NCBI RefSeq assembly: GCF_025499605.1
Contig: NZ_JAFMVC010000015.1
Span: 1-64,000, forward strand
DNA length: 64,000 bases
Direction of reading: 5' to 3'
Source of the DNA: Carboxylicivirga litoralis
GTDB taxonomy: Bacteria; Bacteroidota; Bacteroidia; Bacteroidales; Marinilabiliaceae
The notes beneath the pieces were generated by a model. It ran no database searches and was not told the DNA's origin. It saw nothing but the letters and a program-made list of their open reading frames with translations. A program made the position numbers and the translations under genes. Below, one piece after another: positions 10,285 to 19,604 of this stretch. Positions within the stretch are counted from its first letter, which is position 1, and the number at the start of each line of letters is the position of its first letter.

Positions 10285-13200
10285 TTATTCACCAAAGAAT
10301 CCCATGCGGCGCATGTTTTTCTCGTAATCTTTTTCGAGGAATTGCATTAAATCCTCTCGGTTATATTGTTGCGCCATCTTCACAATTTCCATATAAATAG
10401 CCATGGCTGTTTCCGGATCACGACCCGCTGTGGCGCGTTTATAATCAGGTAAAGAATTGAAGTAATCCATTTCTTTCAAACGATCGGTTGCCAATTCTTT
10501 AAGTATCTCTTCCCCTTTATCAAAGTCGTCGAGTTTAAAATATCCCTCAGCCAGGAAGATGCTGAAATAATTATGTGGCACTCGCTCTCCACTCAGCACT
10601 TCCATGCTCTTATCAAGGATGTCATGTGCTTTGTCAGTTTTGCCTTCATCAATCAGCGATAATGCTAAACGCGATAGGTTATTTCTAATGTTGGTAGCCA
10701 TGCGCAAGTGGTTTTCATCCAGATAAACATTCGGATTGTCGAAACCACCCCATCTGAAATCTTCCATCACATTTTTGTACATGCGTTCGGTATCCACACG
10801 GCCAAACTGACCATCCATATTGGTAGTTTTGATTGGCACTACCTGGTAGGCAAATCCTTCCAGCTGGAAATAATCTTCCAAACTCACATAATTGTCTGTT
10901 CCAACTGTTACAGCAAAGTAAATAGGGCGCTCCCAGTCGTTGTTTGACATTAAATCCAGAATCATTAACTCATTCTTCAGGATCATGTCTTTTTGCAGGT
11001 TGATTTCCACATTTTTCGTCAATAGATGCGCCGCATCTTCAGAAACAATGCCACGTTGAAGAACCTTCAGGCTATCGGCAGGGACTGTAAACTGCTTAGA
11101 AGGTAAATACTCAAGGTAACCAGCATATTCAGGTACCTGTTTGGTTTTTGGGTTGTCGCTAGCCACAAAATTGATGGCTTCTTTCAGGTCAACGGCTCCT
11201 TTGATACGGTCAAGAAGATAGACCACATCACGACTACCGGTCACATATTGGTCATGTTCCAAAGAGAAGGGCATTGGATCCGATTTATAGGCCTTACGCT
11301 TCATCTGGTCGATATACCAGTCGGTTTGTAAGTAGCTTAAATTACAAACTCGCACGTCGGTGCGGATACCTTCAACTTCTTGCGCATACCACAACGGGAA
11401 AGTATCGTTATCACCATTGGTAAATAAAATGGCATTATCAGCGCAGCTGTTCAGGTAGTTATGAGCTAGATCCCGTGCAATGTAGCGCTCCGAACGGTTA
11501 TGGTCATCCCAGTTTTCGTTGGCCATAATGCCTGGTACAAATACCAGTGAAATAGCTGTTGCAAGAGTAGCAGCAACAGAACCCGGTACAAAGCGTTTAA
11601 TGCCATCGACAATGGCCAATACTCCCAACCCAATCCAAATGGCAAAGGCATAGAACGACCCGGCGTAGGCATAATCACGCTCACGCGGTTGTATTGGTGT
11701 TTGGTTGAGATAAAGTACAATAGCCAGTCCGGTTAAGAAGAATAATAACATGACAATCCAGAAACCTTGCTTGCCATTTTTACCTGCATTGTATTGGAAG
11801 AACAAACCGGCTAAACCAAGGATAAGCGGCAGCATGTAATATTTGTTTCGAGCCGGATTATTGGCATAAATATCGGGTAATAACTCTTCTTTACCCAGGC
11901 GTGATTCATCGAAGAACTTAATACCGGTAATCCAATTTCCTTTATGTATTTCACCATGCCCTTGAATATCGTTCTGTCGACCGGAGAAATTCCACATAAA
12001 ATAGCGGAAATACATGTGGTTAACCTGGTAATTAATAAAGAACTTAAAGTTTTCCCACATGGTGGGCACCATTAATGAACTTGGTCGGCCTGTCTCGTCC
12101 TCAACCGTAACACGCTTCCCTTTCAGGTTGGTCCAGCGTTTGTATTCTGCTATATGACGAGGTTCGCGGCTGTACATGCGAGGGAAAGTGGTTGTTGTGC
12201 GATCGTCAAAAACATATTCCGGACGATTATCAACAGTTTTGTATTCACCATCTTTTTTGATTCGAACCGGTGCCCCTTTTTTGTTACGCATGGCTTCACG
12301 GTCAAGTGGTGAGTTATAGTTCTGACCAAAGAATAATGGACGGTCACCGTATTGTTCTCGGTTCAGGTACGACATTAATGAAAAGACATCCTCTGGTGAG
12401 TTCTGATCCATTGGTGGATTGGCAAACGAACGAATCACAATCATCGCAAACGATGAATAACCGATCATGATAACTGTAACGGCCAAAATGATGGTATTAG
12501 CAATTACCATTTTCTTTTTGTAGGTAATCCAGATGCCGGCAACTAAAGCCACCAACAGCAGAATCATATAAAAGATAGCCCCCGAGTTAAAAGGTAACCC
12601 AAAGCCATTAACAAATGCCAGTTCAAACCAGCTGGCAACTTTTATCACGCCGGGGATAATACCATAAAGAATACCACCCAATATAACTGCTGAAATGGCC
12701 AGCGCCTTGATGGTATTATTGCGGTTTACTTCATACATTTTGAAATAATAAACCATTACAATGGCAGGTATGGCTAATAGGTTCAGTAAGTGAACGCCAA
12801 TGGATAAGCCCATTAGATAGGCAATAAGTATCAGCCAACGATTAGAGTAGGCTTGTCCCGCAACGTTTTCCCATTTAAGGATGGCCCAAAAAACAACAGC
12901 TGTAAATAGTGACGACATAGCGTATACCTCACCTTCAACTGCTGAAAACCAAAATGTGTCAGAAAAAGTATACGTTAGTGCACCTACTAAACCGGCACCC
13001 ATTACGGCCCATGTTCTCCAGATTGGAGGCTCTTCTTCACTAATGAAGATTTTCTTGGCTAAGTGTGTGATGGTCCAAAATAAAAACATGATGGTTAACG
13101 CACTGGCTAAGGCCGACATCATGTTAATCATAAAAGCAACAGACGATGGATCAGGAGCAAAGAGGGAGAAGAATCGTCCCATAATCATGAAAAAAGGTGC

Positions 13201-13359
13201 TCCCGGAGGGTGTCCGACCAAAAGCTTGTAGGATGTAGAAATAAATTCACCACAATCCCAAAAAGAGGCGGTTGGCTCAATAGTCATTGTATAAACGGTG
13301 GCTGAGATAAAAAATGTAAGCCAGCCGAGTATCAAATTCAATCGTGTATATTGCTTCAT
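10285..13359 (-). CDS. DUF2723 membrane protein with C-terminal repeats, paralogue 1
   Basis: 1024 residues. The N-terminal half is the PF11028 domain: ASFWDCGEFISTSYKLLVGHPPGAPFF at residues 30-56, then about ten TM helices in the GT-C style. A soluble region (about 640-900) follows, then TPR-like helices (about 900-1010). PF11028 is related to TMEM260-type protein O-mannosyltransferases, so a role in protein O-glycosylation at the inner membrane is plausible (family-based inference). The conserved acidic DCGEF and HPPGAP segments are intact. A second full-length paralogue lies at 15792-18734. Confidence 0.85.
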   Translation of the reverse strand: MKQYTRLNLILGWLTFFISATVYTMTIEPTASFWDCGEFISTSYKLLVGHPPGAPFFMIMGRFFSLFAPDPSSVAFMINMMSALASALTIMFLFWTITHLAKKIFISEEEPPIWRTWAVMGAGLVGALTYTFSDTFWFSAVEGEVYAMSSLFTAVVFWAILKWENVAGQAYSNRWLILIAYLMGLSIGVHLLNLLAIPAIVMVYYFKMYEVNRNNTIKALAISAVILGGILYGIIPGVIKVASWFELAFVNGFGLPFNSGAIFYMILLLVALVAGIWITYKKKMVIANTIILAVTVIMIGYSSFAMIVIRSFANPPMDQNSPEDVFSLMSYLNREQYGDRPLFFGQNYNSPLDREAMRNKKGAPVRIKKDGEYKTVDNRPEYVFDDRTTTTFPRMYSREPRHIAEYKRWTNLKGKRVTVEDETGRPSSLMVPTMWENFKFFINYQVNHMYFRYFMWNFSGRQNDIQGHGEIHKGNWITGIKFFDESRLGKEELLPDIYANNPARNKYYMLPLILGLAGLFFQYNAGKNGKQGFWIVMLLFFLTGLAIVLYLNQTPIQPRERDYAYAGSFYAFAIWIGLGVLAIVDGIKRFVPGSVAATLATAISLVFVPGIMANENWDDHNRSERYIARDLAHNYLNSCADNAILFTNGDNDTFPLWYAQEVEGIRTDVRVCNLSYLQTDWYIDQMKRKAYKSDPMPFSLEHDQYVTGSRDVVYLLDRIKGAVDLKEAINFVASDNPKTKQVPEYAGYLEYLPSKQFTVPADSLKVLQRGIVSEDAAHLLTKNVEINLQKDMILKNELMILDLMSNNDWERPIYFAVTVGTDNYVSLEDYFQLEGFAYQVVPIKTTNMDGQFGRVDTERMYKNVMEDFRWGGFDNPNVYLDENHLRMATNIRNNLSRLALSLIDEGKTDKAHDILDKSMEVLSGERVPHNYFSIFLAEGYFKLDDFDKGEEILKELATDRLKEMDYFNSLPDYKRATAGRDPETAMAIYMEIVKMAQQYNREDLMQFLEKDYEKNMRRMGFFGE

Positions 13360-13634
13360 AATTAATTAGTTTCAATACAATTGTGCCATTCGTTAAGTGG
13401 CAACATTTTGACAAGTTCCAAAAATACAATTTTTTGTTTGTTTGACCTTTACAATAGTTGCAAGTTTCCTGAGATTAAACGCTTTTGTAGCATTATGCCG
13501 TTTACTTATTAAAATGTACCTTAAGCGCATTTTTAAAAACGACAACGGTATTAAATGCAATTGCCTGTTTTTTGAAACAAAAAAAGGTTCAGTCATTGAC
13601 CGAACCTTGTAGTTCAAATATGTTGATTATTAGC
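13360..13634. other. intergenic stretch before DUF2723 paralogue 1
   Basis: Apart from the hairpin at 13584-13608 there is no gene here. A 74-codon open frame on the minus strand (13393-13617) has no recognisable protein features and overlaps the hairpin, so I do not call it. Confidence 0.5.
13573..13608 (-). terminator. rho-independent terminator of the 143-residue protein gene
   Basis: On the minus strand AAGGTTC (plus GTC after one mismatch) pairs with GAACCTT around a 3-base loop at 13584-13608. A T-rich run follows at 13585-13573. It lies 27 bases past the stop of the gene at 13635. Confidence 0.8.
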
Positions 13635-14066
13635 TTAGTGTAAGTTTGTAATGCTTAGCATTATCTCATATGGATAATAATCTGCTTTATCATAGTTGTC
13701 CACAATAATCTGAAAGTTTATGTGGTCTCTTTGAGCACTCCAAGTTCCTTCATTTTTTTCTTTTGCGTTGATGGGGTGATAAACCAATTCTACGTCAAAT
13801 TCTTTTTCAAAGGCCGATTTTACTTTTTCAAATTCACTTTCAGAGATATTCCTGGTATGCTCACCATTGGCTGGAATAGCTTTTATTGTATAAGTTGCGC
13901 CATTGGTGTCTTCCTGCGTGGCGACGTAATATTCAGCCCCGGCAATTGCTTTGGTTTGACCGGTCGTTTTATAATTGGATATTGTGCCGTCTTTCTGAAT
14001 GTTGATTTGTGCTATTGAATTCAAGGTTAATAGTGCAAAGCTGAAGGATAATACAAGTCGATACAT
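13635..14066 (-). CDS. unrecognised secreted protein, 143 residues
   Basis: I do not recognise this. Residues 1-19 form a signal peptide ending in NSIAQ. The mature protein is about 124 residues and mixed alpha/beta, with YYVATQEDTNGATYTIKAIP and HINFQIIVDNYDKADYYPYE segments. A periplasmic or outer location is likely. It is divergent from the NlpC/P60 gene, sharing a 120-base promoter region, and has its own terminator. Confidence 0.65.
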   Translation of the reverse strand: MYRLVLSFSFALLTLNSIAQINIQKDGTISNYKTTGQTKAIAGAEYYVATQEDTNGATYTIKAIPANGEHTRNISESEFEKVKSAFEKEFDVELVYHPINAKEKNEGTWSAQRDHINFQIIVDNYDKADYYPYEIMLSITNLH

Positions 14067-14186
14067 ATTTACAAGGTTTTAATGACACGGTGGTAGTCCA
14101 AATAATATGCCATGGAGAAGGTGCTATTGTTAATTAAAACTAATAGCTGTATTTTTCTCTTTTCGTGAAACGTATCATCTGTCATT

Positions 14187-14699
14187 ATGAATAAATTAGT
14201 CTTGTTATTATTGTTCGTTTTATACTTTGCCGGATTTACTGCGGAAGCCCAAAAAAAATACAAGCGGCAGATAAAGAAATATAAAAAAGCAGGTGTTGAA
14301 AAGGTTATAGATGTTCAGGGTGTTAAGGCCGAGGAGGTGGTGACCAGTGCTCGCTATTTTTTGGGTGTTGAGCATAAGATGGGGGGCGCCAGTCATAAAG
14401 GACTCGATTGTTCGGGATTGGTGTATGTGAGCTTTAAAAAGCATGGTATTCAAATGCCTCGTTCATCAACCGAACAAGGTCGGGTGGGGAAGTTTATTCC
14501 TTCTATAGGGCGTCTTAAGTTTGGCGATTTAGTGTTTTTTCATCAGGAATGGAACCGCAAACAATTGGTTAATCATGTTGGCATCTATCTGGGAGATAGT
14601 GAATTTATCCATGTATCATCGTCCAAAGGGTGTATTATATCCCGATTGGATAGTGACTATTGGAAGAAGTACTTCTTGTTTGGTACCAGGGTGTGGTAA
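14187..14699 (+). CDS. secreted NlpC/P60 peptidase
   Basis: 170 residues. A signal peptide ends near AEAQ (22). The NlpC/P60 domain follows with the catalytic Cys75 in GLDCSGLVY, His130 in NHVGIYLG and His142 in FIHVSS. Such enzymes cut gamma-D-Glu to diaminopimelate (or similar) bonds in peptidoglycan stem peptides in the periplasm. No SH3 or LysM targeting domain is present; a short lysine-rich stretch (KKYKRQIKKYKK) follows the signal. It is a single-gene unit, divergent from its left neighbour. Confidence 0.9.
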   Translation: MNKLVLLLLFVLYFAGFTAEAQKKYKRQIKKYKKAGVEKVIDVQGVKAEEVVTSARYFLGVEHKMGGASHKGLDCSGLVYVSFKKHGIQMPRSSTEQGRVGKFIPSIGRLKFGDLVFFHQEWNRKQLVNHVGIYLGDSEFIHVSSSKGCIISRLDSDYWKKYFLFGTRVW

Positions 14700-14759
14700 G
14701 GTGTTTCTTTTATATCTGCTAAGGCTAAGGTTTATATTGAAATAGAATATCAACCGATT

Positions 14760-15203
14760 TTAATAATGGCTGGTATGACAATGTATGATTACCCAACCGC
14801 CTTTTTTATTTTCCATTACCAGTGATGAGTTCCAGCTACTTTCGATCTGCTCATGACCTTTCATTTTAATTTTTTCTTTGCCTTGCCATATGCAAAGAGC
14901 TTTATATTTTCCAAGAGGTGTCACCTTAAATGATTGTTCCAAAATTTCTACGGATTCAATGCTTTCAAAATAGTAGGTGTACAATTCACTCAATTGTTCT
15001 GTGTTGTAGGTTTTGTTATCTACAATGCAAACAATGTCATCACTTTTGTTCCAGAAAGTCATCATCATAGTGTGGTCTTTATCCAGAAAGCATTGAATAA
15101 ATGTCAGCATGGTGCTTTCAACTTCTTGTTGCTCATTTTGTGCTTGGCCTCCGACGAAGGAAAGAGACAATATAAAAGTTAGTGACAGGAGTAGTGGTTT
15201 CAT
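14760..15203 (-). CDS. secreted NTF2-like / SnoaL-type protein
   Basis: 147 residues with a signal peptide to about residue 21 (GGQAQ). The mature part starts with a helix (VESTMLTFIQCFLDKDHTMMMTFW) and ends in antiparallel strands (YKALCIWQGKEKI, SSWNSSLVMENKKGGWVIIHCHTSHY), the order of an NTF2-like cone fold such as DUF4440 or nuclear transport factor 2-like proteins. Function unknown. Assignment rests on fold pattern only. Confidence 0.6.
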   Translation of the reverse strand: MKPLLLSLTFILSLSFVGGQAQNEQQEVESTMLTFIQCFLDKDHTMMMTFWNKSDDIVCIVDNKTYNTEQLSELYTYYFESIESVEILEQSFKVTPLGKYKALCIWQGKEKIKMKGHEQIESSWNSSLVMENKKGGWVIIHCHTSHY

Positions 15204-15259
15204 AATGAGTTGTTTTGGAGGTGAGCTGCAAAGTTAGGACAGAGAGGAAATCAGGTCAA

Positions 15260-15288
15260 TAAAAAAGCCAGACTAAAATAGCCTGGCT
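15260..15288 (-). terminator. rho-independent terminator
   Basis: Minus-strand hairpin with a 10-base-pair stem (AGCCAG with CTGGCT outside, one G-T pair inside) and a TTT loop at 15266-15288, followed by a T6 tract. It ends the transcript of the gene at 15311-15739. Confidence 0.85.
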
Positions 15289-15310
15289 CCATTTATATCG
15301 TTTATAGCAT

Positions 15311-15739
15311 TTAAAACTTGATAGCTAAGGTTATGCCTTTTTGCTGTCCCTTCTTAAAGTAACCGACATTTACATTCTCTAGTTTCCTGGAGTATTCAGC
15401 GGCTTTTTTGCTACCAACAGATCCAAGTACTATTCCAGTTACTGCCATCGGAATACCCGCGCATAACGACAGTACGCCAAGTACTCCTGAGCCGTCATTT
15501 GTGGTGGTTTGCGAATTGCCATATGAATCTGTTTCGGTTTCCCAGTCGGCTGATGCGACTAGGGCAATGCCAATAACGGTTAATCCTGCACCGGCAATGC
15601 CTAAGGTAGTACCGGTTTTTTTCATTTTTGTGTAATTCTCAACTTTACTTTGGTAAAGAGCGCGGTTGTCATCAGAAAGTTGTGCGAAAGAATTAACAGA
15701 AAGGGCTGCCAGTATTAAGAGGCAAAATAGATTTTTCAT
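15311..15739 (-). CDS. small secreted/membrane protein with two glycine-rich hydrophobic segments
   Basis: 142 residues, function unknown. A signal peptide ends at NSFAQ (19). A helix (DDNRALYQSKVENYTKMKK) follows, then two glycine-rich hydrophobic segments (GTTLGIAGAGLTVIGIALVA and GVLGVLSLCAGIPMAVTGIVLGSVG) separated by a hydrophilic Thr/Ser/Asn loop. The C-terminus LAIKF ends in Phe, as many outer-membrane proteins do. The two segments could be a membrane hairpin. Confidence 0.6.
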   Translation of the reverse strand: MKNLFCLLILAALSVNSFAQLSDDNRALYQSKVENYTKMKKTGTTLGIAGAGLTVIGIALVASADWETETDSYGNSQTTTNDGSGVLGVLSLCAGIPMAVTGIVLGSVGSKKAAEYSRKLENVNVGYFKKGQQKGITLAIKF

Positions 15740-15791
15740 TTTAAGTATTGGTTAGTAATGAATAATTATTCATAAAAGAAATAATTTATCG

Positions 15792-18734
15792 TTAAATTTC
15801 CAAGCCTAGTTGTTGATACACGATTCTTAATTGATCATCCATAGCCGGGTTTTTAATGGTGTTGAGAACCATCTTCACCAATTGTCCTTTTTCTACTTCC
15901 TGTTGGAAAGTGCTGGCCGATTGTTGTTGCTCTTTTCTGCCTAGCGATGCATACCAAAGTAAATTATTTAAATGGCGCTGCAACAGAATATTGGCCAGGT
16001 AGCTGGCCTCTGTATGAAGGCCGCACTCATAAGCTAAATGGACTAGAGGAAGATTGCCATTGATATCTGGTGCTGTTTCAATGGGAAGTTCAGTCAGGCT
16101 TTTCTCAACCACTTGTTTTGCTTCCTCTTTGCGGTTTTGTTCCAGTAAGTCGGCCGCCAGCAAATTGCCTATCTGCCGGTATTTTATCACATCAAAGGTG
16201 CGACGACAATAGTGATCGTAATAACTGGAAGAAGCTTCTCCAAGATCAATCTTGTTGATAAAGATGTCGAGCAAAGGCTCTGTTTCCATAAATATAGGCG
16301 AGTCATGGTCTTGAGCATACGGCATCAGTTTATAAACCAATCCATCATACCGCAGGTGTTTTTGAAGTCCAAGGAATATTTCAGGATCGGCACCAATGGT
16401 AAAATATACAGGACGTTCCCAATTGTTGGTGGCCAGTATGTCAAGCAGTGCAATGTCGTTTTTGTACAAAACGCGTTTGGTACATTGCCACTTGAGGGTA
16501 TCTGTATCATTGTATGGTAATGTAAAGCGATTAACTGGTGAAAAATCAACCTTCATGCCGTTTTGCATAGGTAGTTTTGATGTTTCCTTGTTACTGCCTA
16601 TAAATTGAACCACATTTTGTAATGGCGCATATTCCTCACTTTGCTCTAACAGCAGGGCATAGTCCAGGTCACCTGTTTGATAGCGCTTCTGCGAAATGCT
16701 CAGGTCAATGCCTTTGGTTTTGTTGACAGCTACTTCGAGTTGCTGTACGCACCAATCGGCTCCCATCAGTCCATAGTTAATCACGCGGATATCTGTTCTG
16801 AATCCTTCCACTTCCTGCACATACCAGAGGGGATAAGTGTCATTATCGCCATAGGTGAATAAAATAGCGTTGGGTTCACATGAGTTCAGGTAGCTGCGGG
16901 CCTGCTTCAATGCAAATTCGCGCCCTGAACGGTTGTGGTCGTTGTAGTTCTGGCTTAGCATTAAGGCCGGAACAGCCATGGTGACTAATAGTAAAGCAAG
17001 TGCCGTCGATAAAAAGCTATTTGATTTCTCATAAATGAACCGGGCAATTGCGAAGGCTCCAAGTGCAATAAAGATGGCATAAGCATAAAAAGAGCCTACA
17101 AAGGCATAGTCGCGCTCGCGAGGTTCAAATGGGGTTTGGTTCAGGTACAGTATAATCACCGGACCTGTCATCAGGAATAATAGTGCCGTAACAGCTAAAT
17201 ACTTTTTCCCTTTATTGCCTGATTGGTACAGGTATAGCATTCCCAGTAAGCCAATGATAAAAGGCAGCATAAAATAAGTATTTCGCGAAGGGTTGTTGAT
17301 GCTTAGGCTGTGAAGCTGTTGGCCTTCGGTGTGCCTGTCTAAAAACGGAATGCCTGTAATCCAGTTGCCTTTATGCATTTCACCATGGCTTTGTTCATCA
17401 TTTTGCCTGCCCGAGAAATTCCACATAAAATAGCGAATGTACATGTGGTTAATCTGGTAGTTAAAGAAAAACCTCAGGTTGGTCATAAACGATGGTTTTT
17501 CGGTGCTGTTAGGGTTTGCACCAGCCCATTGCTGATAGCCATACTTATGTGTTGGATTACTGCTGTGCATACGAGGAAAGAAACCGCTGCCTGCATCGTC
17601 ATAGTCGTATTTATCTGTTTTCTTGTATGTCTCGTATTTGTTGCCAGCTCTTCTGTAAGACTGTTTGTAAAGTAATTCGCCTGTTTCAGTGTTGTAATAC
17701 TGACCGTAAATCAATGGGTTTTGCGCATATTGCTCCCGGTTTAAGAAACTGTCCAGTGAAAATACATCCGACGGGTCATTCAGGTTAATTGGTGTATTGG
17801 CATCGGCGCGAATAATAATCATCGCATAGGAAGAGTAGCCGATTAAAAAGACGAGTGATATAACAGCTGCCATGTGCTGCCAGTTGTTGTTGCTACGTGT
17901 TCTGAATGTGATAAAAAATAGTCCGCCAAAAATAAGAAGGGCAAAAAGTAACAAGCCTGAGTTGAGTGGTAGCCCCATGCCATTTACCAGCATAATCTCC
18001 AGTTTGCCGGCCAGCCATAAGCCATTTTGGATGACGCCAAAAAGTAAAATACCTAATATGCCACCGCCAATGAGGAGGGCTTGCCCGAGTAATTTCCAGC
18101 TAAAAGGTTTATCGCGCAATAAAACGATCAGGATTAGAACGGGGATAATTAAAAGATTAAGCAAGTGAACACCAACAGATAGACCGGTTAAGTAGGCTAT
18201 CAGGATAAGCCATTTGATACCCGAGCCGGTCTGTTTATAGGCATCTTCCCATTTTAGAAAGAGCCAAAAGCATAAAGCGGTAAAAAATACGGATAATGCG
18301 TAAACTTCAGCTTCAACGGCTGAAAACCAGAAAGTGTCAGAAACAGCAAAAGCCAGTGCGCCAATAGCACTTGGAGCAACAATGAGTATGTATGTCTTGA
18401 TTGATGTGGTATACTGTTCAAAAATTCGATGTAAAATATGTTCGGCCGAAAAGTATAGTAACATGACTGTTGCTGCCGATGCAAATACAGATAATAAGTT
18501 GGCCGTGTAGGCAATGTGCGAAGCATCGATCGCAAAAAGATTAAACAATCTCCCTAACAACAAATAGAAAGGAGCTCCCGGTGGGTGACCCACTTCCATT
18601 TTGGCCATGCAGGCAATAAACTCGCCGCAATCCCATAAGCTAACAGTAGGAGCCATGGTGCTCCAATATAAAAGGGTTGAAAGGAGGAAGAGTGTCCAGC
18701 CAATTGCCAGGTTGATTTTTTTCAAAGCAGTCAT
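15792..18734 (-). CDS. DUF2723 membrane protein, paralogue 2
   Basis: 980 residues, with the same architecture as the protein at 10285-13359: VSLWDCGEFIACMAKMEVGHPPGAPFY near the N-terminus, a multi-helix GT-C-like membrane half, a shared NREQYAQNPLIYGQYYN segment, the ILYLNQTPFEPRERDYAFVGSFYAYAIFIALG block and a soluble C-terminal region of helical repeats. Known relatives are TMEM260-like O-mannosyltransferases; here a role in periplasmic protein glycosylation is inference. The two copies are well diverged, so this is not a recent duplication. Confidence 0.85.
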   Translation of the reverse strand: MTALKKINLAIGWTLFLLSTLLYWSTMAPTVSLWDCGEFIACMAKMEVGHPPGAPFYLLLGRLFNLFAIDASHIAYTANLLSVFASAATVMLLYFSAEHILHRIFEQYTTSIKTYILIVAPSAIGALAFAVSDTFWFSAVEAEVYALSVFFTALCFWLFLKWEDAYKQTGSGIKWLILIAYLTGLSVGVHLLNLLIIPVLILIVLLRDKPFSWKLLGQALLIGGGILGILLFGVIQNGLWLAGKLEIMLVNGMGLPLNSGLLLFALLIFGGLFFITFRTRSNNNWQHMAAVISLVFLIGYSSYAMIIIRADANTPINLNDPSDVFSLDSFLNREQYAQNPLIYGQYYNTETGELLYKQSYRRAGNKYETYKKTDKYDYDDAGSGFFPRMHSSNPTHKYGYQQWAGANPNSTEKPSFMTNLRFFFNYQINHMYIRYFMWNFSGRQNDEQSHGEMHKGNWITGIPFLDRHTEGQQLHSLSINNPSRNTYFMLPFIIGLLGMLYLYQSGNKGKKYLAVTALLFLMTGPVIILYLNQTPFEPRERDYAFVGSFYAYAIFIALGAFAIARFIYEKSNSFLSTALALLLVTMAVPALMLSQNYNDHNRSGREFALKQARSYLNSCEPNAILFTYGDNDTYPLWYVQEVEGFRTDIRVINYGLMGADWCVQQLEVAVNKTKGIDLSISQKRYQTGDLDYALLLEQSEEYAPLQNVVQFIGSNKETSKLPMQNGMKVDFSPVNRFTLPYNDTDTLKWQCTKRVLYKNDIALLDILATNNWERPVYFTIGADPEIFLGLQKHLRYDGLVYKLMPYAQDHDSPIFMETEPLLDIFINKIDLGEASSSYYDHYCRRTFDVIKYRQIGNLLAADLLEQNRKEEAKQVVEKSLTELPIETAPDINGNLPLVHLAYECGLHTEASYLANILLQRHLNNLLWYASLGRKEQQQSASTFQQEVEKGQLVKMVLNTIKNPAMDDQLRIVYQQLGLEI

Positions 18735-18912
18735 ATTGTGTTGTGTCTGTTTAGTCTTTAAAGATAGTTTTTATCTGTAATAGATAAAGGCATTATAAGC
18801 GTGAATGAAGCAATGTAATAATGAGGAATAAATAGAGAAAATGAATTCTGTAATTAAATAAGCTGAAACTGACGGTGTAACAAGCGTAGCTCAATATTTT
18901 TAGAAAAATTTC

Positions 18913-18942
18913 TTGCATTGAAAGAAAAACTCTCTATCTTTG
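18913..18942 (+). promoter_or_regulatory. tRNA-Gln promoter, Bacteroidota type
   Basis: TTG at 18913-18915 and TATCTTTG at 18935-18942 are separated by 19 bases. This is a full match to the Bacteroidota -33/-7 pattern. The first tRNA begins 29 bases downstream. Confidence 0.75.
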
Positions 18943-18971
18943 CATCGCTTTTGAAATAAAAGCATGGGAAT

Positions 18972-19042
18972 TGTCTCATGGTGTAATGGTAGCACAACTG
19001 GTTTTGGTCCAGTTAGTCCGGGTTCGAATCCTGGTGAGACAA
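18972..19042 (+). tRNA. tRNA-Gln (anticodon TTG), copy 1
   Basis: 71 bases. The acceptor stem TGTCTCA pairs with TGAGACA. The anticodon stem ACTGG/CCAGT encloses the loop TTTTGGT with anticodon TTG, and the T arm contains GGTTCGAATCC. CCA is not encoded. It is identical to the copy 44 bases downstream. Confidence 0.95.
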
Positions 19043-19048
19043 CGACTT

Positions 19049-19078
19049 AACCTCCTGAAATAAGGGAGGTTTATTTTT
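19049..19078 (+). terminator. terminator between the two tRNA-Gln genes
   Basis: AACCTCC pairs with GGAGGTT around a 9-base loop, followed by TATTTTT. It sits directly after tRNA copy 1, so the two tRNAs may be partly uncoupled. Confidence 0.75.
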
Positions 19079-19086
19079 GTCTTGCT

Positions 19087-19157
19087 TGTCTCATGGTGTA
19101 ATGGTAGCACAACTGGTTTTGGTCCAGTTAGTCCGGGTTCGAATCCTGGTGAGACAA
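19087..19157 (+). tRNA. tRNA-Gln (anticodon TTG), copy 2
   Basis: An exact 71-base duplicate of the tRNA at 18972-19042, with the same acceptor stem, TTG anticodon and T arm. The 5 bases before it (TTGCT) and the DNA after it differ from copy 1, so the duplication covers essentially the tRNA itself. No separate promoter box is visible in the 44-base spacer. Confidence 0.95.
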
Positions 19158-19164
19158 CAGATTA

Positions 19165-19197
19165 AACGCTTCTCAATAGATTGGGGAGCGTTTTTTA
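19165..19197 (+). terminator. terminator after tRNA-Gln copy 2
   Basis: AACGC TTCTC pairs with GGGGA GCGTT (two G-T pairs), followed by a T6 tract. Confidence 0.75.
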
Positions 19198-19556
19198 TTA
19201 TATCGACTTTCCGAACGAGAATGGAGCACGAACAAAAGTTAGGGCTATATTAAAACGATACCATCTTTGTGGCGATTGTGAAGAACGACGGATTAGATAA
19301 AAATTCCGGTACTAGTCGTAAATGCTACACCAGTCGCTCCTCGGTTCAATAAGATAGTCTATTATTCTTCTTTCCGTAGATAACTCATATTTTAGTCATA
19401 GTTCCTTCGATGTTTGTTCAATGTTGATTGAATAAAGTATGGAGGAGTTTTGATGGAATGAAGATGGAATTTTGTTTTGTCTCCGATGCAGTATTTGAGC
19501 AGGTGGCTTAAGGGTGGGTTGTTCATTTATGAGAGAAGTGAGCAATTTATAGGTAC
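19198..19556. other. gene-free stretch
   Basis: About 360 bases between the tRNA terminator and the tsf terminator. I see no credible open frame, RNA fold or repeat here. Confidence 0.5.
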
Positions 19557-19584
19557 AAAAAAAGGGAGCAACATGCTCCCTTTT
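19557..19584 (-). terminator. terminator of the rplM-rpsI-rpsB-tsf operon
   Basis: On the minus strand AAAAGGGAGC pairs perfectly with GCTCCCTTTT around a 5-base loop and runs into a T7 tract. It lies 20 bases past the tsf stop. Confidence 0.9.
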
Positions 19585-19604
19585 CTATATAAAGTAGATA
19601 TCTA

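Noticed and set aside
13393-13617. 74-codon minus-strand frame between genes
   Set aside because: No family pattern, overlaps a terminator hairpin and has a basic, low-quality composition.
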